Positions 28,579 to 33,773 of a stretch of DNA of 33,773 nucleotides are shown here, in pieces (the stretch's first letter is position 1; each line of letters starts with the position of its first letter). The position numbers were made by a program, and so were the translations under genes. This DNA is from Clostridiales bacterium (GTDB lineage Bacteria; Bacillota; Clostridia; Christensenellales; Aristaeellaceae): NCBI GenBank assembly GCA_004554085.1, contig SFNY01000019.1, forward strand, positions 1 through 33,773. The letters run 5' to 3'. A model generated the notes under the pieces. That model had not been told where the DNA came from, made no database searches, and worked only from the letters and a program-made list of their open reading frames with translations.

Positions 28579-31155
28579 ATGAGTGCCTTTGACAAAATCC
28601 AAAGCGGCATATCCGGGCTGGATGAAGCGCTGGACCATGTGCGTCTCGGTGACAACGTGGTCTGGCAGATTTCGGAGCTGGAGGAATTCCGCGCATTTGC
28701 GGAGCCCTTTGCCCGTCAGGCCGTTGCCGACGGCCGCAACGTGATCTACATTCGCTTTGCCCAGCATGAGCCGGTGCTCCGGGATCTGCGCGGCATTCAC
28801 GTCGCGCGCTTCAACCCGGACGAGGGCTTTGAGCCCTTCACGGTGGCCATTCACGAGGAGATCACCCGGCAGGGCAGGGACGCATTCTATGTGTTTGACT
28901 GCCTGTCTGAATTGCAGTCCGTGTGGTACACCGACCTGATGATGGGAAACTTCTTCCGGGTGACCTGCCCGTACCTGTTTGAGCTGGACACCGTGGCCTA
29001 CTTCCCGCTGATCCGTGGTCGGCACTCCTTCGACACCGTCGCGCGGATCCGGGACACCACGCAGCTGCTGCTGAACGTCTATTCCGACGAAAGGCAGCTG
29101 TATCTGCACCCGATGAAGGTGTGGAACCGGTACTCGGAAAAGATGTTCCTCCCGCACTGCATGAAGAGGGATACCGGGGAATTCTCCGTGATCTCCGACG
29201 GCGTGGGGATGAGCCGCTTCTACCAGATTCAGCAGAGGCTTGCCCAGACGGGTCAGGATCAGAATTTTGACAGCCACGACCGCTTCTTCTCCCTGGCGAA
29301 GATGCAGTTTTCCCAGGGCGTGTTCTCCAGGGATACCCAGGAACAGATCATCCGCAGCACCATGACCAAGGACAGCAGGCTCAAGGCGCTGGTGGAGGAG
29401 TACTTTCGCCCGGAGGATTACTTCGCCCTCCGGGAGCGGATGATCGGCAGCGGCGCCATCGGCGGCAAGGCCTGCGGCATGCTGCTGGCGCGGAAGATCG
29501 CGGAGCGGGAGATCCCGGAGTATGCAGAACATGACGAGCCCCACGATTCCTTCTTCATCGGCTCGGACGTGTTCTACACCTATATCGTGTCCAACGGGGC
29601 CTGGAAGCTGCGCATCCGCCAGCGCTCCGCCGAGGGCTACATGAATGCCGCCGGGGAGCTACGGGACTGCCTGCTCCGCGGCGTGTTCCCGGCCAAGATC
29701 CGGGAGCGCTTCGTGGACGTGCTGGAATACTTCGGCCAGAACCCGTTCATCGTGCGCTCCTCCAGCTTCCTGGAGGACGGCTTCGGAAACGCCTTTGCCG
29801 GAAAGTATGATTCCGTGTTCTGCGTGAATCAGGGAAGCCCGGAGCAACGGCTGGAGGCCTTTGAGCAGGCCATCCGGCAGGTGTACGCCAGCACCATGGA
29901 TCCCTCCGCGCTGGAGTACCGCCGGATGCGCGGCCTGGACAAGCGGGACGAGCAGATGGCTGTGCTGGTGCAGCGGGTGTCCGGCTCCCACTATGGCCCG
30001 TACTTCATGCCCTGCGCGGCGGGAGTGGGGTACAGCCACAGCGCGTATCGCTGGATGCCGGACATGGACCCGGGCGCGGGAATGCTGCGCATCGTCATGG
30101 GTCTGGGAACCAAGGCGGTGGACCGCACCACGGAGGACTATCCGAGGCTTGCAAATCTGGACCGGCCCGGCGTGACGATGCTGACCACCGTTGCGCAGAA
30201 GCACAAGTTCTCCCAGCGGAACATCGATCTGCTGGACTGCACAGGCAATCAACTGCGGGAGCTTCCTCTGGACGCGCTGCTGCCCCAGCTTCCCCTGTGG
30301 TACAAAAAGATGGTGCTGGAACGGGACTACGAGGCGGAGGCATATCTGCGGGAGAGCGGCACGCGACAGGAGGTGTGGTTCGTCAGCTGCCAGCGGCTGC
30401 TGGAAAACCAGAGCTTTACCGGACTGATGCAGCGGATTCTCAAGACGCTGGAGCGGGTGTATCAGAATCCGGTGGACATTGAATTTGCGGTGAATCTGGC
30501 TCCGGACGGCGATTTTGTGGTGAATCTGCTCCAGTGCAGGCCCCTGTACCAGAATACGTCCAGCGAAACCGTGGATCTGAACGTGCTGAAGCTCGAGCAG
30601 GTGTTCTTTGATATTTCGGACGCGGTCATGGGCCCGTCCGGCAAGCGCCGGATGGACGTGGTGGTGCAGATCGATCCCGCGCTCTACGACGCATATCCCT
30701 ACAATCTGAAGTATGGGGTGGCGAAGGCCATCGAGACCATCAATGATGCTTACAGGGGAAGCGGCAAGAACCTGCTGCTGATGACGCCCGGCAGGGTGGG
30801 CACCTCCTCGCCGGAGCTGGGCGTGCCCGTAGCCTTCCGCGGAATCTCCAACTTCTCCGCGGTCTGCGAGGTGTCCGATCGCCGGGCCGGGTTTATGCCG
30901 GAGCTCAGCTATGGCAGCCATATGTTCCAGGATCTGGTGGAGGCCCGGATTCTCTACGGTGCGATCTATGGCGATGCGCGAACCCACATCTGGAATCCGG
31001 AGCTGTTCCGGGGGCAGGAGAATCTGTTTTCCGCAATCTGTCCCGGGCAGACGGAGCTTGCGGACATGATTCAGGTGTATGAAGTGGAGAACCTGTATTT
31101 CTGGCTGGACGCAATCTCAAATCGGGGCGTCTGCGGCTGCGAGGTGAGAGATTGA
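28579..31155 (+). CDS. KaiC-like domain fused to PEP-synthase-type ATP-grasp domain
   Basis: The protein has 858 residues from ATG 28579 (GGAGG eight bases upstream). Residues 1-200 look like a RecA/KaiC fold: GISGLDEALDHVRLGDNVVW at the position of the KaiC start, but Walker A is absent; DAFYVFDCLSEL sits at the Walker B place. From about 290 a PPDK_N-type ATP-grasp domain follows: GAIGGKACGMLLA, FIVRSSSFLEDGFGNAFAGK, QMAVLVQRVSGS, GLGTKAVDRTTEDYPRLANL and DIEFAVN with LLQCRPL (about 632-656). The usual swivelling phosphohistidine domain and PEP-binding barrel of PEP synthase are missing; the last 200 residues are unassigned. I infer an ATP-dependent phosphotransferase with an unknown acceptor. 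Confidence 0.8.
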   Translation: MSAFDKIQSGISGLDEALDHVRLGDNVVWQISELEEFRAFAEPFARQAVADGRNVIYIRFAQHEPVLRDLRGIHVARFNPDEGFEPFTVAIHEEITRQGRDAFYVFDCLSELQSVWYTDLMMGNFFRVTCPYLFELDTVAYFPLIRGRHSFDTVARIRDTTQLLLNVYSDERQLYLHPMKVWNRYSEKMFLPHCMKRDTGEFSVISDGVGMSRFYQIQQRLAQTGQDQNFDSHDRFFSLAKMQFSQGVFSRDTQEQIIRSTMTKDSRLKALVEEYFRPEDYFALRERMIGSGAIGGKACGMLLARKIAEREIPEYAEHDEPHDSFFIGSDVFYTYIVSNGAWKLRIRQRSAEGYMNAAGELRDCLLRGVFPAKIRERFVDVLEYFGQNPFIVRSSSFLEDGFGNAFAGKYDSVFCVNQGSPEQRLEAFEQAIRQVYASTMDPSALEYRRMRGLDKRDEQMAVLVQRVSGSHYGPYFMPCAAGVGYSHSAYRWMPDMDPGAGMLRIVMGLGTKAVDRTTEDYPRLANLDRPGVTMLTTVAQKHKFSQRNIDLLDCTGNQLRELPLDALLPQLPLWYKKMVLERDYEAEAYLRESGTRQEVWFVSCQRLLENQSFTGLMQRILKTLERVYQNPVDIEFAVNLAPDGDFVVNLLQCRPLYQNTSSETVDLNVLKLEQVFFDISDAVMGPSGKRRMDVVVQIDPALYDAYPYNLKYGVAKAIETINDAYRGSGKNLLLMTPGRVGTSSPELGVPVAFRGISNFSAVCEVSDRRAGFMPELSYGSHMFQDLVEARILYGAIYGDARTHIWNPELFRGQENLFSAICPGQTELADMIQVYEVENLYFWLDAISNRGVCGCEVRD

Positions 31156-31220
31156 TGCGCAGTCCAGGGTGAAACTGCTGCGCCCGCACCGGAGAAGGAG
31201 CGCGCGCAGTTCCGGCTCGC

Positions 31221-31263
31221 AAAAGCGCTTCCAACAGCGATTCTGCCGTTGGAGGCGCTTTTG
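31221..31263 (+). terminator. Terminator of the PEP-synthase-like gene
   Basis: 15-position stem (arms 31221-31235 and 31248-31262, one G-U) ending in TTTT, about 65 bases after the stop. Confidence 0.7.
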
Positions 31264-31358
31264 GGCTTTCATTTCACCGTTTTCCCGACGAAACGGCTTG
31301 GAATGGCGTGGCGATTCATATTTTTTTGACGGAGTGCCTTTTTTCGGGTGAAAATACA

Positions 31359-31387
31359 TTGACACATATGATAAAAATGAGTAAAAT
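31359..31387 (+). promoter_or_regulatory. Promoter of symporter gene
   Basis: Perfect TTGACA (31359-31364), 17 bases, TAAAAT (31382-31387), in an AT-rich stretch unlike the surrounding DNA. Confidence 0.8.
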
Positions 31388-31447
31388 ATAAATTGCAATC
31401 GGCTCGATATATCATCCTGCCGATAATCTTTTCAAGGGGGAAATGGA

Positions 31448-32677
31448 ATGGGAAAGAAGAAACTATCATTGGCAGGGCAGATATTCATTGCGTTGGTGCT
31501 TGCGATTATCGTCGGCCTGCTCATGGGGAACCACGCCGACATCGCGAAGAGCTACATCAAGCCCTTCGGTACGATCTTCCTGAACCTCGTCAAGTTCATC
31601 GTATGCCCCATCGTGCTGTTCTCCATCATGGCGGGCATCCTGTCCATGAAGGACATTCGCAAGGTGGGCGCCATCGGCTGGAAGACGGTGGTTTACTATC
31701 TCTGCACCACGGCCTTTGCAATTACCATCGGACTGATCGTTGCATACTTTGCCAAGGGCTTCTTCCCGGTGCTTTCGACCTCTGATTTGTCCTATGAAGC
31801 GGCGGCTTCAACGTCCTTCATGGATACCATCGTGGGCATCTTCCCGTCGAACTTCCTGGCGCCGTTGGTCAATGCCAACATGCTCCAGATCATCGTCATG
31901 GCGATTCTGATCGGCTTTGCCGTGATTCTGGTCGGCGAGAAGGCCTCCAGCGTGTTCACGGCGGTGGAGCATCTGAACGAAGTGTTCATGAAGGTCATGG
32001 AGCTGATCCTCAAGCTCTCTCCCATCGGTGTGTTCTGCCTGCTGTGCCCCGTCATCGCGGAAAACGGCGCTGAGATCATCGGCTCGCTGGCAATGGTTCT
32101 GCTGACCGCCTACATCTGCTATGCGCTTCATGCGATCATCGTGTACTCCACCACGGTGCGCACCATGGGTGGCCTGAGCCCGCTGAAGTTCTTCAAGGGC
32201 ATGCTGCCCGCCATGATGTTCGCCTTCTCCAGCGCTTCCTCTGTTGGCACGCTGCCCCTGAACATGGAGTGCACCGAGAAGCTGGGCGCGAACCGTCAGG
32301 TGTCCTCCTTCGTCCTGCCGCTGGGCGCCACCATCAACATGGATGGTACCGCCATCTATCAGGGCGTGTGCGCCATCTTCATCGCATCTTGCTACGGCAT
32401 CAGTCTGAGCTTCTCCCAGATGCTGACCATCGTGCTGACGGCGACGCTGGCCTCCATCGGTACCGCTGGCGTGCCCGGCGCTGGCATGGTCATGCTGGCG
32501 ATGGTGCTGACCTCTGTCGGACTGCCTGTGGACGGCATTGCGCTCGTCGCAGGTATTGACCGCATCTTTGACATGGGCCGCACGGTGCTGAATATCACTG
32601 GCGACGCTTCCTGCGCGATCATCGTTTCCAACCTGGAAAAGAAGCGTGAGGCCAGGAAGGCCATGAAAAAAGCCTGA
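31448..32677 (+). CDS. Dicarboxylate/amino acid:cation symporter (DAACS family)
   Basis: The protein has 409 residues and the glutamate-transporter (SLC1/GltPh) fold. It has eight TM helices with two re-entrant hairpins: HP1 SSASSVGTLPL, TM7 ATINMDGTA (the NMDGT sodium/substrate motif), HP2 IGTAGVPGAG, and TM8 with D371 and the DMGRTVLNITGD stretch. In TM8, D375, R378, T379, N382 and D386 match GltPh positions that bind the amino group and side-chain carboxylate of aspartate; the conserved Arg predicts an acidic substrate (aspartate, glutamate or a C4 dicarboxylate). The RBS AAGGGGGA is upstream. It is monocistronic, with its own promoter and terminator. Confidence 0.95.
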   Translation: MGKKKLSLAGQIFIALVLAIIVGLLMGNHADIAKSYIKPFGTIFLNLVKFIVCPIVLFSIMAGILSMKDIRKVGAIGWKTVVYYLCTTAFAITIGLIVAYFAKGFFPVLSTSDLSYEAAASTSFMDTIVGIFPSNFLAPLVNANMLQIIVMAILIGFAVILVGEKASSVFTAVEHLNEVFMKVMELILKLSPIGVFCLLCPVIAENGAEIIGSLAMVLLTAYICYALHAIIVYSTTVRTMGGLSPLKFFKGMLPAMMFAFSSASSVGTLPLNMECTEKLGANRQVSSFVLPLGATINMDGTAIYQGVCAIFIASCYGISLSFSQMLTIVLTATLASIGTAGVPGAGMVMLAMVLTSVGLPVDGIALVAGIDRIFDMGRTVLNITGDASCAIIVSNLEKKREARKAMKKA

Positions 32678-32690
32678 TTTGCAAAAATAA

Positions 32691-32732
32691 GATCGCATCC
32701 GATGGCAACTGCCTGAGGATGCGATCCTTTTT
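32691..32732 (+). terminator. Terminator of symporter gene
   Basis: Perfect 10-bp stem GATCGCATCC/GGATGCGATC (32691-32700, 32717-32726) followed by CTTTTT. Confidence 0.9.
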
Positions 32733-33092
32733 GGTGCGTAGTATGGGGGACAATGAAAGGGAGAATCGTCTGTCGGGTCGCCGCTTTCGCCTCGAAAACG
32801 CATCGCCGGGGAGGTTTTCCATCCCCAAATTACAGAAGGCGCAGAAGCTCCGTGATTACAGGGCTTCTGCGCCTTTTGAGGTAAAAGAGAATTCCACCCA
32901 GATTGTGGCCAATTTGAGTGGAAATGTGGTGCTGAAAATGGGACTTGAAATCGACAGGTCGTATTTTATCATGTTTTGTCATGCCTCAAGAAGTGCGCAA
33001 TTGCAGGGGCTTTCGGGCTTCATTGATCTGGTGTGTTGCATTGTCTGCCGACTTGTAAAGGGTCAAATAAAGGGTCAAAAATCGCAGCAAAA
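32733..33092. other. Intergenic region without a recognised gene
   Basis: I find no convincing gene; a long plus-strand frame across it has no recognisable protein pattern or binding site. It contains an orphan terminator (32836-32877), an inverted repeat TTCCAC/GTGGAA at 32892-32923, a minus-strand extended -10-like TGATAAAAT (rc of 32966-32974 area) and a short direct repeat AGGGTCAAA near 33059 and 33071. The repeats hint at an old mobile-element end but are too weak to name. Confidence 0.4.
32836..32877 (+). terminator. Orphan terminator-like hairpin
   Basis: Perfect 13-bp stem AAGGCGCAGAAGC/GCTTCTGCGCCTT (32836-32848, 32863-32875) ending in TTTT. No gene lies directly before it; it may be a back-up terminator for the symporter or the end of an unseen small RNA. 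Confidence 0.65.
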
Positions 33093-33114
33093 GGAGCCTC
33101 CGTTTGGAAGCTCC
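33076..33114 (-). terminator. Terminator of toxin-antitoxin operon
   Basis: Minus-strand 9-bp stem (arms 33114-33106 and 33101-33093, one G-U) with an AAAC loop, followed by TTTTGC and a further TTTTT. It is 19 bases past the antitoxin stop. Confidence 0.75.
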
Positions 33115-33132
33115 CATGCATGCAATTGTTCT

Positions 33133-33348
33133 TTATGCGTCCCAATTGATTGCGTCGTGGGGGACGGTATCACCCTCTGCAAGCTCCTCCTCGGCCTGTT
33201 GCAGAGACAGCGCCTCGGCCTCGGTCAGCTTGGTGAAATCGGGGTCCCATGCCAGCACGATGCGCTTGAGCATCTCGAATGCGAGGGCCTGTTCATGTTC
33301 AGGAAGCATATCCATCATTTTTGCGGTTCTCTGTGCCAATTCAGACAT
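33133..33348 (-). CDS. Small antitoxin of RelE/ParE-type module
   Basis: The protein has 71 residues and is acidic. Its N-terminal part (MSELAQRTAKMMDMLPEHEQ) resembles short antitoxin proteins in which a helical segment with LPE...QALAFEML precedes a flexible acidic toxin-wrapping tail (EAEALSLQQAEEELAEGD). The ATG at 33348 is chosen because AGGAGG sits eight bases upstream; an in-frame start six codons earlier would overlap that site. No clear DNA-binding fold can be named. It is the second gene after the toxin, which is the reverse of classic RelBE order. Confidence 0.75.
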   Translation of the reverse strand: MSELAQRTAKMMDMLPEHEQALAFEMLKRIVLAWDPDFTKLTEAEALSLQQAEEELAEGDTVPHDAINWDA

Positions 33349-33362
33349 GCGCTCAACCTCCT

Positions 33363-33623
33363 TCACTTGTAAACGTCGCCGCGCGGGCCAACGTCCAGAA
33401 TGCAGAGAATCTCCATCGTTCCATCCTGCCGATAGGTGTAGATCACGCGATAGCCGCCCACCCTGAGGCGGTATCTGCCCGAGGGCGTGCCCTGCATGGG
33501 CTTGATGTCGCCCCTCGGGGGCTTCAGCGTCAGCCCCTCGATGGCATCACGTATGCGCAAGCGCTGCGCCTTATCCATGCGGTTGATGGCTTTGACGGCG
33601 GTTCGGGTGTATTCGATCTGCAT
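33363..33623 (-). CDS. RelE/ParE-family toxin
   Basis: The protein has 86 residues, the standard size. The N-terminal MQIEYTRTAVKAINRMDKAQ is followed by an amphipathic helix, then LKPPRGDIKPMQGTPSGRYR and LRVGGYRVIYTYRQDG, the usual core strands of the RelE/ParE fold, ending in a short EILCILDVGPRGDVYK strand. RelE members cleave mRNA in the ribosome and ParE members inhibit gyrase; the sequence alone does not settle which. ATG 33623 is chosen for length and family fit; the frame continues upstream through the promoter and repeat and should not be translated. Toxin-first order as in HigBA. Confidence 0.85.
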   Translation of the reverse strand: MQIEYTRTAVKAINRMDKAQRLRIRDAIEGLTLKPPRGDIKPMQGTPSGRYRLRVGGYRVIYTYRQDGTMEILCILDVGPRGDVYK

Positions 33624-33650
33624 AGCCTCGCCCCTTTCCCCTCCAAGGAT

Positions 33651-33679
33651 ATTATACCATGATTGTCGCTCCCACGCAA
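33651..33679 (-). promoter_or_regulatory. Promoter of toxin-antitoxin operon, inside a repeat
   Basis: On the minus strand TTGCGT (33679-33674), 17 bases, perfect TATAAT (33656-33651) preceded by TGG (extended -10). The -35 sits in the centre of a palindrome with arms GTCGCTC (33665-33671) and GAGCGAC (33684-33690), a likely autoregulation operator. Confidence 0.65.
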
Positions 33680-33702
33680 GCGTGAGCGACCCGGCCAAGC
33701 CT
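33659..33702. repeat. 44-bp direct repeat, copy 1
   Basis: The unit starts ATGATTGTCGCTCCC and ends GGCCAAGCCT. It recurs 71 bases later with a single A/G difference. Each unit has an inner palindrome (GTCGCTC ... ACGC/GCGT ... GAGCGAC), and the bases after it (ACGGCTTGCC) pair with its GGCCAAGCC end, giving a second hairpin. Confidence 0.9.
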
Positions 33703-33729
33703 ACGGCTTGCCTAATCAACATAGGAATC

Positions 33730-33773
33730 ATGATTGTCGCTCCCGCGCAAGCGTGAGCGACCCGGCCAAGCCT
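33730..33773. repeat. 44-bp direct repeat, copy 2 (at window edge)
   Basis: Second copy of the unit, running exactly to the end of the window, so more copies may follow. It lacks the TATAAT found beside copy 1 (the equivalent position reads TAGGAA on plus), so it carries no promoter. Confidence 0.9.

Noticed and set aside
32719..33372. 217-codon plus-strand frame after the symporter
   Set aside because: It begins within the symporter terminator, runs through two more hairpins and the antitoxin gene in antisense, and has no coherent protein character.
33659..33773. CRISPR array
   Set aside because: Only two units are visible, the 27-base spacer pairs with the repeat end and so belongs to the same structured unit, and no cas genes are present.

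Overview
The window is GC-rich (roughly 60% by eye) and reads as a chromosomal segment of a Gram-positive Clostridia-type bacterium (Bacillota). The reasons are strong AGGAGG ribosome-binding sites, a YesM/YesN-type two-component system, HxlR, XpaC-like, DUF2871 and DUF1349 proteins, a sortase-type surface protein and tgt next to yajC. No rRNA, tRNA or prophage was recognised, and species cannot be named from the sequence.

Layout. (1) 1-7756, all minus strand: an IS630-type transposase remnant at the left edge, then a sugar-sensing and uptake locus. The uptake operon is ABC ATPase, permease and periplasmic binding protein, ended by a terminator. Behind its own promoter follow a Cache/HAMP histidine kinase, an AraC-type response regulator and a second, membrane-anchored binding protein that is a paralogue of the transporter's binding protein. 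This matches the logic of XylFII-LytS-YesN three-component systems: the anchored binding protein and kinase sense sugar, and the regulator drives the transporter. A divergent DUF1349 gene (8024-8611) shares the upstream region. (2) 8612-8971 holds decayed remnants of two genes: an FtsH C-terminus on the minus strand and a HAD hydrolase C-terminus on the plus strand. (3) 8972-15619: a rhomboid-like membrane protein, a divergent HxlR regulator / NAD(P)-binding protein pair, mannose-6-phosphate isomerase, a PD-(D/E)XK nuclease fused to an iron-sulfur DinG/XPD-like helicase, and an XpaC-like protein. (4) 15696-19584, minus: a lipoprotein with six peptidoglycan-binding repeats and a large GT-C-like membrane protein. 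(5) 19885-22089, plus: a small Ig-like surface protein with a sorting signal, then tgt and yajC. (6) 22313-24268, minus: a DEAD-box RNA helicase with a DbpA-type RNA-binding domain and a basic tail.

(7) 24445-28153, plus: a 7TM sensor kinase overlapping a response regulator with a SARP-like output domain, then two small membrane proteins (the second DUF2871). (8) 28224-31155: a DUF3786 remnant, then an 858-residue protein joining a KaiC/RecA-like domain without a Walker A motif to a PEP-synthase-type ATP-grasp domain without the phosphohistidine domain. It is the least conventional gene here. (9) 31448-32677: an acidic amino acid/dicarboxylate symporter. (10) 33133-33773: a toxin-first RelE/ParE toxin-antitoxin pair whose predicted promoter lies inside one of two 44-bp direct repeats.

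Most interesting signals: the three-component sugar locus; the KaiC-like/PEP-synthase-like fusion with its structured leader; a possible H-type pseudoknot built on a terminator just upstream of tgt; the repeat-embedded toxin-antitoxin promoter; and three gene or transposon remnants. All calls come from reading the sequence and knowledge of protein families; no database search was run.
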